Below are positions 31,288 through 41,298 of a stretch of 64,000 nucleotides of DNA, piece by piece. The stretch lies in contig JAHXIO010000001.1 of NCBI GenBank assembly GCA_025655595.1, positions 186,001 to 250,000 on the forward strand, read 5' to 3'. The position numbers and the translations under genes were made by a program. Within the stretch, counting starts at the first letter, position 1; the number at the start of each line of letters is the position of its first letter. This stretch comes from Candidatus Thiodiazotropha sp. (ex Monitilora ramsayi) (GTDB lineage Bacteria > Pseudomonadota > Gammaproteobacteria > Chromatiales > Chromatiaceae). The notes below the pieces were generated by a model that searched no databases, was not told where the DNA came from, and was given only the letters and a program-made list of their open reading frames with translations.

Positions 31288-34071
31288 ATGAAGCTGCCAA
31301 ATAAACCGTTAAGTCTGGGTTTCTTTGTACCCTGGATCCTGATCACAGTATTTTTTATCTCCGGTTGCAATCTGTTTACCAGCAACGAGGAACGTTTTCG
31401 CAAAGCCGTTGATCATCAGGAAAAAGGTGAAGTCAATGCAGCGATTATCGAGTTCAAGAACGTAATAAAGAGTGACCCGGAACACGCTCAGGCTCGCCTG
31501 CTATTGGGAAAGGCTTACCTGAAAATCAATGATGGAGCCGGTGCAAAGAAGGAGCTGCTACGCGCGCGTTCACTGGGAGTCGTGGATAGTGACCTGGCAG
31601 TCGAGCTGGCCAAAGCGTATCTGTTGACGGATGAATTGGATGAGGCCCAAAGCCTCCTAGAAGAGACACCATCGCTCCCGCAAGACGGTGAGACCCTGAC
31701 GCTCAAAGGAGATGTGGTTCTGGCGTTGGGTCGAATTGCGGAGGCGAAACGACACTATCAGGCAAGTCTGTCATCAGACCCTACCTATATCAGAGCGCGT
31801 TACGGCTTGGTCCGTCTCGCTTTGAGAGAAAATAACAATGTAGAGGCGTCGCAGCAGATCAAAAAGATATTGGATTTGGATGAGAGTGACTTTCAGGGAC
31901 TGATTTACCTGGCGGAAGTGGAACTCAATCAGGGAAATCCTCAGGCTGCTATTGAAGCGTATAAGCGTGCCCTGAAAACGGCCGACAATACTTTCGTCAG
32001 GATCGGGTTGGCGAGAGCCTATCTGGCGGTGAGCGATACAGAGTCTGCAGACAGGCAATTGGATGCTGTCGCAGAGAGAGAACCGGAAAACCTGGTCGTC
32101 AGCTATTTGAAAGCGGTCTCCGCATACCAGAGAAACGATCTTTCAACAGCGAAAACCCTGCTGCTTGAGGTGGTCGGCAAGGCGCCGGACCACTATCCCA
32201 GTCTGCTGTTGCTCGGTTCGGTCCATTTCCATCTTGCCGAGTATGAGCAGGCGATAAACAACTTGGTGCGCTATCTGGCTCAAGATGAGAGCCATGTGCG
32301 GGCAAAAAAGGTGCTGGCCCAGTCCTATGTCAAGTTGGGGGACCTGGATCGAGCCATCGAACGCCTGGAGTCCGCAGCCGATACGACACCCAATGATCCC
32401 GAATTGATGATGATGTTGGGGAATCTCTATACTGGAAAAGGCGACTATGCCAGCGGTGAGAGTTACTACAACAAGGCAATGAAACTGGCGCCGGGTGTCA
32501 AGGAGATCGAGACCCGGATGGCAATCAATCGGTGGGCGTCAGGCGATCATGACCAGGCCATTGCCGATCTCAATACCATCACAGAATCGGAGCAGGCCTA
32601 TCTCCCGGCAGATATCGCACTGATCACGGCGCATATGCAGTCAAAGGAATTTCAGCAGGCGCTGGATGTGTCGCGAAAGCTGATAGAGAAGAAGCCCGAC
32701 ATGCCGATCGGATATGCGCTGGCCGCTGCCGCACAGGAGGCGATGGGGGCAAAAGCCGAGGCGGTGAGCTATCTGGAACAATCCCTGCAGGTCGATCCCG
32801 GTTATATGAATGGCTATCTGTTGTTGGCTCGTATGGCGCTAAAAGAGGGGGATGTTCAGCGGGCCAGACGTCGACTTGAGCAGGCATTGACGCAACAGCC
32901 GAATGACGAGAAAGCCTTGCTGATGCTGGCAACACTGGAAGAGCAAGCTGGCAATAAAACCCAGGCAACGAAACTGGTGGAGCAGGCCAGGGCAGGTAAT
33001 CCCAGGGCAGTTACACCGCGAGTCTTATTGGCGAACGCAGCTCTGGGCCAGGGCAAGATTGACGAAGCGAGAGCGTTGACTCAGGAGGCGCTGACGATTG
33101 CCCCATCAGATATATCGGTCGTCCTTCTGCAGGCAGAGCTTGAACAGGCCGCTGGAGACAATCAGGCTGCTTTGAAGGCGTATGAAAAAGTGCTGGAGAT
33201 CAATCCCGGCGCTTTCGATGTCGCCGCGAAAATGGCTGGTATCATGGCAAAACTCGGGGATCTTGCGGGTGCCCAGCGCGTTTTCGAAAGTATTCTGGCC
33301 CAGAAGGCAGACCATATCGGTGCCCAATGGGCACTCGGCGGAATTGCCTTACAACAGGGCAAGCCCAAGTTAGCGGCAGAGTATGCCGAGAGATTGATCA
33401 AGCAGCATGACGCTTCTGCAGCCGGTTATTCCCTGAAGGGTGACGTGATGATGAGTCGGAAGCAGTTCGAAGGGGCGCTGGCAGCCTATCGGGAGGCCTT
33501 CAGCAGGTCCGAAGGGCGAATGACTCTGGCCAAGATCACTCAGTCTCTGCAGACCCTGGGTCGAAAACGAGAATCTCTGGAAATGTTGGATCAGTGGTTG
33601 GAGAAGCGCCCTGAGGACATCGATACCCGACTGAGCTATGCGACACAGCTACAGAGCTTGGGAGACGATGCCAGAGCGATTGCTGAATACCAGGAGATTC
33701 TGCAGCGGAAACCGGATCACCCTGTGGCCATGAACAATCTGGCCTGGCTGTACTACACCCAGGGGAGTACCGAAAAAGCCCTGGACCTTGCCAAGCGTGC
33801 TCACCAGATAGCGCCATCAGTACCGGGTATCATAGATACTTATGGTTGGATCCTGGTCAACAACAACCAGGTCGATGCGGGCCTTAAACTGCTGGAGGAG
33901 GCCAGAGCCAAACGGCCTGAGGATCTCGATATTCGCTACCATCTGGCGGCTGCGCATGCGCGAGCCGGCAACAGCGGATTCGCCAAAAGCGAACTGGAAG
34001 AGATCCTGGCCTCAAACAAAGGTTTCAGCGAGAAGCAGAACGCGGCTGATCTCTTGAACAGCCTGCGCTAA
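31288..34071 (+). CDS. TPR-repeat lipoprotein, PrsT-like (PEP-CTERM system-type)
   Basis: Lipobox FFISGCNLF; ~900 aa of TPR repeats; N-terminus EERFRKAVDHQEKGEVNAAIIEFKNVIKSDPEHAQARLLLGKAYL resembles PrsT/TIGR02917 family. Confidence 0.85.
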   Translation: MKLPNKPLSLGFFVPWILITVFFISGCNLFTSNEERFRKAVDHQEKGEVNAAIIEFKNVIKSDPEHAQARLLLGKAYLKINDGAGAKKELLRARSLGVVDSDLAVELAKAYLLTDELDEAQSLLEETPSLPQDGETLTLKGDVVLALGRIAEAKRHYQASLSSDPTYIRARYGLVRLALRENNNVEASQQIKKILDLDESDFQGLIYLAEVELNQGNPQAAIEAYKRALKTADNTFVRIGLARAYLAVSDTESADRQLDAVAEREPENLVVSYLKAVSAYQRNDLSTAKTLLLEVVGKAPDHYPSLLLLGSVHFHLAEYEQAINNLVRYLAQDESHVRAKKVLAQSYVKLGDLDRAIERLESAADTTPNDPELMMMLGNLYTGKGDYASGESYYNKAMKLAPGVKEIETRMAINRWASGDHDQAIADLNTITESEQAYLPADIALITAHMQSKEFQQALDVSRKLIEKKPDMPIGYALAAAAQEAMGAKAEAVSYLEQSLQVDPGYMNGYLLLARMALKEGDVQRARRRLEQALTQQPNDEKALLMLATLEEQAGNKTQATKLVEQARAGNPRAVTPRVLLANAALGQGKIDEARALTQEALTIAPSDISVVLLQAELEQAAGDNQAALKAYEKVLEINPGAFDVAAKMAGIMAKLGDLAGAQRVFESILAQKADHIGAQWALGGIALQQGKPKLAAEYAERLIKQHDASAAGYSLKGDVMMSRKQFEGALAAYREAFSRSEGRMTLAKITQSLQTLGRKRESLEMLDQWLEKRPEDIDTRLSYATQLQSLGDDARAIAEYQEILQRKPDHPVAMNNLAWLYYTQGSTEKALDLAKRAHQIAPSVPGIIDTYGWILVNNNQVDAGLKLLEEARAKRPEDLDIRYHLAAAHARAGNSGFAKSELEEILASNKGFSEKQNAADLLNSLR

Positions 34072-36104
34072 CCGGTGATGCCGCTGTGGCGTAGCAGCGG
34101 CTCGATCTCCGGCTCTCTTCCGCGAAAGGCGATAAAGAGGTCCATGGCGTCTTTTGAACCGCCCTGCTCGAGGATCTCCTGCAGAAAGGTCTGTCCAGCG
34201 TCGGGGTCGAAGATGCCTTTCTCCTCGAACAGTGAGAAGGCATCGGCGGAGAGCACCTCGGCCCATTTATAGCTGTAGTAGCCGGCCGCATAGCCGCCGG
34301 CGAAGATATGGGCGAAACCGTGGGCAAAACGGTTCCAGGTTGGCGCCTGAACGACTGAGACCTGTTGCCTCACCTGATCGAGAATCGGGTAGATACGCCC
34401 CCCCTTTTCCGGATCGAACTCGAGATGGATACGAAAATCGAACAGAGCAAATTCCAGTTGACGCACCATCATCATAGCGGACTGGAAATTTTTCGCCTCT
34501 CGCATGCGCCTGTATAGATCGTCGGGTATGGGTTCGCCGGTATCCACATGGCCGGAGATGAGATCCAGCGCCTCCTTCTCCCAGCACCAGTTCTCCATGA
34601 ACTGACTCGGAAGCTCCACGGCATCCCAGGCAACGCCGCTGATGCCGGCCACCGGGGGATAGTCGATGCGGGTCAAAAGGTGGTGCAGGCCATGCCCGAA
34701 CTCATGAAACAAAGTCTCAACTTCGTCGTGGGTAAACAGGGCGGGCTTGCCATCGACCGGCGGTGAGAAGTTACAGGTCAGATAGGCGACGGGGATCTGA
34801 TCGATCTCATCTGTGAAGAAACGGCTGGCACAGTCGTCCATCCAGGCGCCTCCTCGTTTCATGGGACGCGCATAGAGATCGAGATAAAACTGTCCGCGTA
34901 GGTGGTGGTCGGTATCGCGGATCTCAAAGAAGCGCACATCGGGATGCCAGGTATCGACACCCTCCACCTCCTGAACTCGCAGTCCGTATAGTCGCTCCAC
35001 CACGGCGAACATACCGGGGATCACTTTTGTTTCAGGAAAGTAGGGCTTAAGCATCTCCTGGGAGATGTTGTGTCGCTGCTGACGCAATTTCTCGGCATAG
35101 TAGCCAGTATCCCATGCCTGCAGGTCGGACATGCCGTATTCTCGTTGGGCAAAAGCCTTCAACTCGTCGAGCTCTTGCTGTGCCTGATGGTGGGAGCGCG
35201 ATGCCAGATCAGTCAGGAAGGCCATTACCTCATCCGCATTGCGCGCCATCTTGCGTGCCAGGGAGCGTTCCGCGTAGTTGGCGAAGCCTAGCAGCCCGGC
35301 CTGTTCGTGGCGCAAGGCGAGAATCTGCTCCATGACTTCGGTGTTGTCGAACTTGCCCGCATGGGGGCCCTGATCGGAAGCCCGGGTGGCATAGGCTTCA
35401 TAGACCTCTCGGCGCAACTCGCGATTGTCTGCATAGGTCATTACCGGCATGTACGAAGGAAAGTCCAGGGTCAGCAGCCAGCCTTTCCGATGATCGCGCT
35501 GAGTGGCGGTCTGTCGGGCCAGTGCCATGGCCGACTCCGGTAGCCCTGCCAGTTCATCGGCATTGGTAATCAGCTTGCTCCAGGCATTGGTCGCGTCGAG
35601 CAGGTTCTCCTCGAATTTGGTGGTCAGCTTCGAGAGCGCCTGGCTGATCTCCTTGAATCGCTGTTTCTTCTCGGTGGGAAGGTCGACGCCTGAAAGACGG
35701 AACTCCAACAAGGCATTGTCCAACAGTTTGCTTTGCGCGCAATCGAGCCCGTTACGGTTGGCTGCAACACGCTTGTAGGCATTACACAGGCTCGAGTTCT
35801 GTCCCATCTCAGTGGCGTAATCGCTGAGTTTCGGCAGGCAGGCGTTGTAGGCTTTGCGCAATGTCTCGCTATTGACCACCGAGTTCATGTGGCTGACGGG
35901 GGACCATGCCCTACCGAGCTTGTCATCGAGTATCTCGAGCGGTTCGATAAGACCTTTCCAAGTGTGAGTCTGCGGGGCATCCAGGAGGCGCTGAATCTCG
36001 TGCCTGTTCTCTGCCAGCAATGCGTCGATGGCCGGTTCAACCATCTCGGGGGTGATCTTCGAGAAGGGGGGTAGGCCTTCCATTTCAAGTAGTTGGTTGG
36101 TCAT
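34068..36104 (-). CDS. prlC: Oligopeptidase A (M3 family)
   Basis: FTHDEVETLFHEFGHGLHHLL zinc motif, EPAIDALLAENR, SWCWEKEAL-type region; start at MTNQLLEMEGLPPF (36104). Confidence 0.95.
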   Translation of the reverse strand: MTNQLLEMEGLPPFSKITPEMVEPAIDALLAENRHEIQRLLDAPQTHTWKGLIEPLEILDDKLGRAWSPVSHMNSVVNSETLRKAYNACLPKLSDYATEMGQNSSLCNAYKRVAANRNGLDCAQSKLLDNALLEFRLSGVDLPTEKKQRFKEISQALSKLTTKFEENLLDATNAWSKLITNADELAGLPESAMALARQTATQRDHRKGWLLTLDFPSYMPVMTYADNRELRREVYEAYATRASDQGPHAGKFDNTEVMEQILALRHEQAGLLGFANYAERSLARKMARNADEVMAFLTDLASRSHHQAQQELDELKAFAQREYGMSDLQAWDTGYYAEKLRQQRHNISQEMLKPYFPETKVIPGMFAVVERLYGLRVQEVEGVDTWHPDVRFFEIRDTDHHLRGQFYLDLYARPMKRGGAWMDDCASRFFTDEIDQIPVAYLTCNFSPPVDGKPALFTHDEVETLFHEFGHGLHHLLTRIDYPPVAGISGVAWDAVELPSQFMENWCWEKEALDLISGHVDTGEPIPDDLYRRMREAKNFQSAMMMVRQLEFALFDFRIHLEFDPEKGGRIYPILDQVRQQVSVVQAPTWNRFAHGFAHIFAGGYAAGYYSYKWAEVLSADAFSLFEEKGIFDPDAGQTFLQEILEQGGSKDAMDLFIAFRGREPEIEPLLRHSGITG

Positions 36105-36126
36105 CTCGTCTTTCCAGGCTTTGCGA

Positions 36127-36669
36127 TTATCTTTCGCTGCCGATGAATGGTGTATTGACCAGCTGATTGTCCCGCATGGCCCTGAATACTGCATCGGGTG
36201 GGTTCGGTTTGCCGGTGAGCAGGTTACAGATCAGATCCTCATAGAGGATGGTCCTATATTCTCCGCCCTTGGGTATGGCTTCCCACTCAGCGCCCGGCAT
36301 GGGGGTCAATTTTTCACCGTCGCCATAGGCGTAGGTCTTGTGCTCCCGCAGACCGCAACGCAGCCCCTCATAGCTGCTGTTGACCGCACCCCTGTTGGAA
36401 CGGATGACCAGCAGAAAACGTGTGACACCGTCACCACCTGTGCGGAGTGAGTCGCGTTCGATGAAATATTGGAAGCGGCTGTTTGGATCGGGTACCGTGA
36501 AGGACTGCAGATTATCTTCACTGAAGTGTTTAGGAATCTCTACGGTTTCCTCCTGCCAGTTCTCAACCGGTGCCACATAGTCGTTTCTCTCCTCTTTGTC
36601 CAAAGGATCGTAGGCTTGCAGGTCTGAACAAAGAATGAGAAATAGGAGTAGGACGGAAGCGGGTTTCAT
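36127..36669 (-). CDS. CNP1-like family secreted protein
   Basis: Signal peptide; GDGVTRFLLVIRSNRGAVNSSYEGLRCGLREHKTYAYGDGEKL resembles CNP1-like family. Confidence 0.7.
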   Translation of the reverse strand: MKPASVLLLFLILCSDLQAYDPLDKEERNDYVAPVENWQEETVEIPKHFSEDNLQSFTVPDPNSRFQYFIERDSLRTGGDGVTRFLLVIRSNRGAVNSSYEGLRCGLREHKTYAYGDGEKLTPMPGAEWEAIPKGGEYRTILYEDLICNLLTGKPNPPDAVFRAMRDNQLVNTPFIGSER

Positions 36670-36821
36670 GTAAATTGGGTTCCTGCATTCGTGAAAGACT
36701 TAGTGTCGCATTCTGGTCTGGTGTGGAAAAGCCCTGATACCTTATGTTTGTCCAGGAAATCACCGTGAGGCCGGCTGGCAGCTATTTTACGGCCCATTTC
36801 AGTGGAAAATCACTTGGTTAT

Positions 36822-37769
36822 TCAGATGAATCTTGCGGTCAGCAGCCAGACCATAAGAGAACCGAGGACAAAAAACCCCAACAATGCGCCGACAGCAAAA
36901 CGACGAAATCGCCGGACGATATCAAACTCCTCTTTAGTTGATATCAGTAGAGGGCGTCTGCTGGATTCCGTTCCGCTTAAGGTGTGAATCGACTGCTGGT
37001 CCTCCAGCATCTGTTCGCGCACGACCTCGCGGGTCGCTGCTCGACGCACACCCTCCCATTCGTCAAGGTCGATCTGGCCGTCCCGATTGCGGTCGAACTT
37101 CTCAAGCAGAGCGGCGTGATCTGTCTTCCACTGGCGGAGCCTGCCTTTGATCATCTCATCACGCATGGCCTGACGGTCGATTTCGCCAACCGATTTGAAG
37201 AGGCCGATGGCATAAAGGGGATCCCCGGGCATGATGGTCTCTTCCGTGTAGCGGTAGTCACCGCCAAAGGTGTTATGAACCGATATGTTGACGCCCATGA
37301 CACGGAAGTTACTCTGATTTGTACCCATGCCCCGGTCTGGTCCTGCCCCGGGTGTGGCATTGGGTCCATACCAGATGTTCTTTTCGCTGGGGGAGACCTG
37401 TGCATCCTCGGGATCGATGATGCATTCGCCGGTTTCATCCCGTAAGAGGAATAAACTGTCACTGACGCCGCTTCTTTGGGTGCGCCAGCCCTTGTCGTTT
37501 TTTCGCTCGACTTTATAGCGCCACCAGCAGCAGGATGTGCTGCTGAGGGGGGAAAGGATCCGCTCCCCCTTCATTATAGCTGCCTCGCCGATCAGCTCTA
37601 CGTAACCCTGATGGGCGGATCGGATACGCGAGGTTGGAGTGTCCTCGATCAGTCTGGCCCGATGCAGGTTACGGAACGAATAGTAGAGTGACAGCACGGC
37701 CGACAGTGCCAGCAGAGCACTCCAGAACCAGAAGGCGCCGTCGCCCATTTGTGTGATCTCTCGAACCAT
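36822..37769 (-). CDS. GIDE-domain membrane protein with EF-hand motif
   Basis: GIDE-like HQGYVELIGEAAIMKGERILSPLSSTSCCWWRYKVERK; EF-hand-like DRNRDGQIDLDEWE; TM at both ends. Confidence 0.8.
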   Translation of the reverse strand: MVREITQMGDGAFWFWSALLALSAVLSLYYSFRNLHRARLIEDTPTSRIRSAHQGYVELIGEAAIMKGERILSPLSSTSCCWWRYKVERKNDKGWRTQRSGVSDSLFLLRDETGECIIDPEDAQVSPSEKNIWYGPNATPGAGPDRGMGTNQSNFRVMGVNISVHNTFGGDYRYTEETIMPGDPLYAIGLFKSVGEIDRQAMRDEMIKGRLRQWKTDHAALLEKFDRNRDGQIDLDEWEGVRRAATREVVREQMLEDQQSIHTLSGTESSRRPLLISTKEEFDIVRRFRRFAVGALLGFFVLGSLMVWLLTARFI

Positions 37770-37790
37770 CTTGAGAGGGGGGTATCTGAG

Positions 37791-38363
37791 TTAACTGAAG
37801 AGCTGGCTCATGTCCACGTCGGTCAATTCCGCCTCATCGAATTCCAGCAACTCAGCTGCCTTGAATCCCAGGCGTTGAGCAACGAGGATATCCGGGAACT
37901 GTTCGATTCTGACATTGTTGATATTCACCGACTCGTTGTAGAACTCGCGCCGGTCGGCGATGCTGTTCTCCAGGCCGGTTATACGGGACTGTAAGTGCAG
38001 AAAGGTCTCGTTGGCTTTCAGGTCGGGGTAGTTTTCGGCGACTGCGAAGAGATTGCCCAGACCGAGGCGCAACTGGCTCTCAGCGGCACCGACAGCACCA
38101 ACGTCACCTTGGCGCACGGCATTGTTCACTGCAGCGCGAGCCTGCATGACTTTTTCCAAGGTCTCCTGCTCGAATTTCATATACTGCTTACAGGTCTCCA
38201 CCAGCTTGGGCAGTTCGTCATGCCGTTGCTTGAGCAATACGTCGATGTTGGCCCAGGCCTTGGTGACGTCATGTTTCAGCCGTACCAGATTGTTGTAAAT
38301 CAGCACGCCATAGATCAGGATAGCGACTACGATCCCGATCAGGACGAACAGTAAAATTTCCAT
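37791..38363 (-). CDS. lemA: LemA family protein
   Basis: YNNLVRLKHDVTKAWANIDVLLKQRHDELPKLVETCKQYMKFEQETLEKVMQAR; GGAGG RBS upstream of ATG 38363. Confidence 0.95.
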   Translation of the reverse strand: MEILLFVLIGIVVAILIYGVLIYNNLVRLKHDVTKAWANIDVLLKQRHDELPKLVETCKQYMKFEQETLEKVMQARAAVNNAVRQGDVGAVGAAESQLRLGLGNLFAVAENYPDLKANETFLHLQSRITGLENSIADRREFYNESVNINNVRIEQFPDILVAQRLGFKAAELLEFDEAELTDVDMSQLFS

Positions 38364-38385
38364 CAGCTGCTTACCTCCGATTGCC

Positions 38386-38916
38386 ATGTCCAATATACGC
38401 CGCTTCGAATCCCACACCCCAAACATTGCCCAGGATGCCTGGGTCGACGAAACGGCTGTCATTATCGGCGATGTCAGTATCGCATCCCAGGCCTCGATCT
38501 GGCCAATGTGCGTGCTCCGGGGTGATGTGCATCACATCAAGATCGGAGAACGGTCCAATATCCAGGATGGCTCGATACTGCATGTTTCCCACGACAGCCA
38601 CTATCTGCCCGGCGGACGTCCGCTGACCATCGGTGATGGTGTGACGGTAGGCCATCGGGTGATGCTGCATGGCTGTGAGATTGCCGACGGTTGTTTTATC
38701 GGCATGGGTTCGACAATTCTTGATGGTGCTGTTCTCGAACCCGAGACGATGCTAGGTGCAGGTTCACTGGTGCCCCAGGGGCGAACACTGGAAGGTGGCT
38801 ATCTGTGGTTGGGTCGACCGGCCAGACGGGTGCGCGCCCTTAACGAAAAGGAAGTTGAGGTAATTCACTATACGGCTAATCACTATGTTCGCCTGTCACA
38901 GCGACACCAAAAATAG
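38386..38916 (+). CDS. Gamma-carbonic anhydrase family hexapeptide-repeat protein
   Basis: WPMCVLRGDVHHIKIGERSNIQDGSILHVSHDS...GHRVMLHGCEIADGCFIGMGSTILDGAV. Confidence 0.94.
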   Translation: MSNIRRFESHTPNIAQDAWVDETAVIIGDVSIASQASIWPMCVLRGDVHHIKIGERSNIQDGSILHVSHDSHYLPGGRPLTIGDGVTVGHRVMLHGCEIADGCFIGMGSTILDGAVLEPETMLGAGSLVPQGRTLEGGYLWLGRPARRVRALNEKEVEVIHYTANHYVRLSQRHQK

Positions 38917-39123
38917 GATTTAAAAGTCATGCCGGCCGATATTCTGTACGACGTATTTCCTCGACACTGGAGTCACCAATTAAAAAGGAAGTCCGGCAGG
39001 CCGCAAACTAATATTAGTGTTAACGGGGCCTGGCGTAATCTACGGATTGCGATTATTGCAAACGTCTTTGCCGAGGGTATGGTGTATATCTGGTTAAGTC
39101 GTCAGGCATGAAGCTATAACAGA

Positions 39124-39579
39124 GTGCCGATGGTGATACGGGGGAGCTTAAGGGTGAAAAAAAATCATATCCTATTGGTTGAAGATAATCCCGATGATGA
39201 ACTGCTTGCGATGCGCGCGCTGAAAAAGAACAATATTCTCAATGAGGTAAAAGTAGCTCGAGATGGTGCCGAGGCCCTTGACTACCTCGAGAGTCTAGCC
39301 GGGGATGATACACTTCCGGAGCTTATTTTACTGGATCTGAAACTACCAAAGGTCAGTGGTCTGGAAGTGTTGAAGACCATTCGTAATAACCCGAGAACCC
39401 AGTTGTTGCCGGTTGTGATACTGACCTCATCAGATGAAGAGAAAGATCTGGTGAGTAGTTATCAACTGGGTGCCAATAGCTATATCCGGAAACCTGTGGA
39501 TTTCGGTCAGTTTGTTGATGCGGTCCAACAGTTGGGAGTCTACTGGCTGGTATTGAATTTAACGCCGCCCGCAAAATAG
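39124..39579 (+). CDS. Single-domain response regulator (Rcp1-like)
   Basis: HILLVEDNPDDELLAMRALKKNN...LILLDLKLPKVSGLEVLKTIR...VILTSSDEEKDLVSSYQLGANSYIRKPVDFGQF. Confidence 0.92.
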   Translation: MPMVIRGSLRVKKNHILLVEDNPDDELLAMRALKKNNILNEVKVARDGAEALDYLESLAGDDTLPELILLDLKLPKVSGLEVLKTIRNNPRTQLLPVVILTSSDEEKDLVSSYQLGANSYIRKPVDFGQFVDAVQQLGVYWLVLNLTPPAK

Positions 39580-39581
39580 CT

Positions 39582-41273
39582 ATGACTGACAATTGCTTGC
39601 GTCTGCTATTGGCCGAGGACTCAGAGGATGATGCCCTTTTGTTATTGCATCACCTGAAAAAAGACAGGTGGGAGATCGAGCACTATGTCAGGGTGGATAA
39701 CCCTGAAGACATGCGAGCCGCTTTGGATGACGGAACCTGGGATCTGGTGATAACCGACCACAATATGCCCTCGTTTGATTCGGAAGAGGCGCTGAAGCTG
39801 GTGCGCGAGAATCATTCGGATATTCCAGTCATCATTGTCTCAGGCAGTATCGGCGAGGAGCTGGCCGTCTCCATGATGAAGAGCGGCGCGGCCGATTACA
39901 TCATGAAGCACAATCTAACCCGTCTCGGTGCTGCGATTGAGCGGGAGTTACACGAGGCAAAGTCACGTGCAGCACGTCGCCATGCTGAAGACCAACTGCA
40001 ACATATGGCGTTCCATGATTCGCTGACCAATCTCAAGAATCGGCGTGAACTGGAACAGGCACTGACAGAAACACTCCGTAGCGCACGCCGAAACCATGAG
40101 ATTCACTCATTTATGTATCTCGATCTGGATCAGTTCAAGGTGATCAATGATACCTGTGGCCACATGGCCGGAGATGAGATGTTGCGCCAGATCTCAGCGC
40201 TGTTGAAGCACCAGGTAAGGGAGACCGATCTGCTGGCGCGCCTTGGTGGTGATGAGTTTGGCGTGATTTTACGCAACTGTTCGCTACTCCAGGCTGAACT
40301 CCTGGCCAACAAGCTTCGCGAGGCCGTCGAAGGCTATAAATTTGTGTGGGAAACGCGACCATTCAGCACGGCGGTGAGTATCGGCCTGGTCGATATTACA
40401 CCCGAAACTAAAAGCAGCGACGAAATCCTGAGTAATGCCGATATGGCCTGCTTCGCGGCTAAAAGTCGGGGGCGAAACCGTGTTCATGTCTACACGGCAG
40501 AAGATGACGAGTTGGCATTGCGACGTGATGAGATGCAGTGGATAAGTAGGATCAACAGTGCGCTGGATGAGGGGCGTTTTCTACTCTATCAGCAACCGAT
40601 TGTTTCGCTGCAAGACGATCACACACCGAGGCATGCCGAGATCCTGCTGCGTATGCAGGGCACTGATGGCAGCATTATAGAGCCTGGCGCATTTATCCCA
40701 GCGGCGGAAAGATATGATTTGATGCCGCGTCTTGATCGCTGGGTCGTGAATGCAATATTCAGCTACCTGGGTGAAAGGGCCGGTCTGTGTGCGGATGGTC
40801 GTCTCCACTTTATCAATCTTTCCGGTAATTCTTTGAATGATCCAGATTTTTTTCTCTATATACGGGAGCGGATGTCGCATCTGAAAGTCCCAGCGGAATC
40901 CATTTGTTTTGAAGTGACGGAGACGGCCGCGATCAATAACCTCAACACGACGGTCAGCTTTATACAGGAGATCCGGGAGATGGGATGCTCCTTCGCGCTT
41001 GATGATTTCGGCACCGGACTCAGCTCCTTTTCGTACCTCAAATCGTTACCCGTCGATTTTCTAAAGGTCGATGGGTCATTCGTAAAGCAGGTAGAAGAAG
41101 ATGAGATGAGTCGTGCCATTGTTGACGCGATCAATAAAATCGGGCATGTGGCTGGGTTAAAGACCATTGCGGAATTTGTTGAGCAGGATGAGACGTATAA
41201 TTTACTCCAGGCGATGGGACTCGATTTTGCCCAGGGCTACGGTATCTGCAGGCCGACCCCGTTAGCGAGTTAA
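39582..41273 (+). CDS. Response regulator with GGDEF and EAL domains
   Basis: Receiver; RETD-LLARL-GGDEF (I-site plus active site); EAL domain with EILLRM, DDFGTGLSSFSYLKSLPVDFLKVDGSFV. Confidence 0.95.
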   Translation: MTDNCLRLLLAEDSEDDALLLLHHLKKDRWEIEHYVRVDNPEDMRAALDDGTWDLVITDHNMPSFDSEEALKLVRENHSDIPVIIVSGSIGEELAVSMMKSGAADYIMKHNLTRLGAAIERELHEAKSRAARRHAEDQLQHMAFHDSLTNLKNRRELEQALTETLRSARRNHEIHSFMYLDLDQFKVINDTCGHMAGDEMLRQISALLKHQVRETDLLARLGGDEFGVILRNCSLLQAELLANKLREAVEGYKFVWETRPFSTAVSIGLVDITPETKSSDEILSNADMACFAAKSRGRNRVHVYTAEDDELALRRDEMQWISRINSALDEGRFLLYQQPIVSLQDDHTPRHAEILLRMQGTDGSIIEPGAFIPAAERYDLMPRLDRWVVNAIFSYLGERAGLCADGRLHFINLSGNSLNDPDFFLYIRERMSHLKVPAESICFEVTETAAINNLNTTVSFIQEIREMGCSFALDDFGTGLSSFSYLKSLPVDFLKVDGSFVKQVEEDEMSRAIVDAINKIGHVAGLKTIAEFVEQDETYNLLQAMGLDFAQGYGICRPTPLAS

Positions 41274-41298
41274 TATGCCAACGAGTTTCTTTCCCGGT

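Noticed and set aside
38929-39111. 60-aa ORF between carbonic anhydrase and response regulator
   Set aside because: Short, no RBS of note and no recognisable similarity; could be real but not supported.
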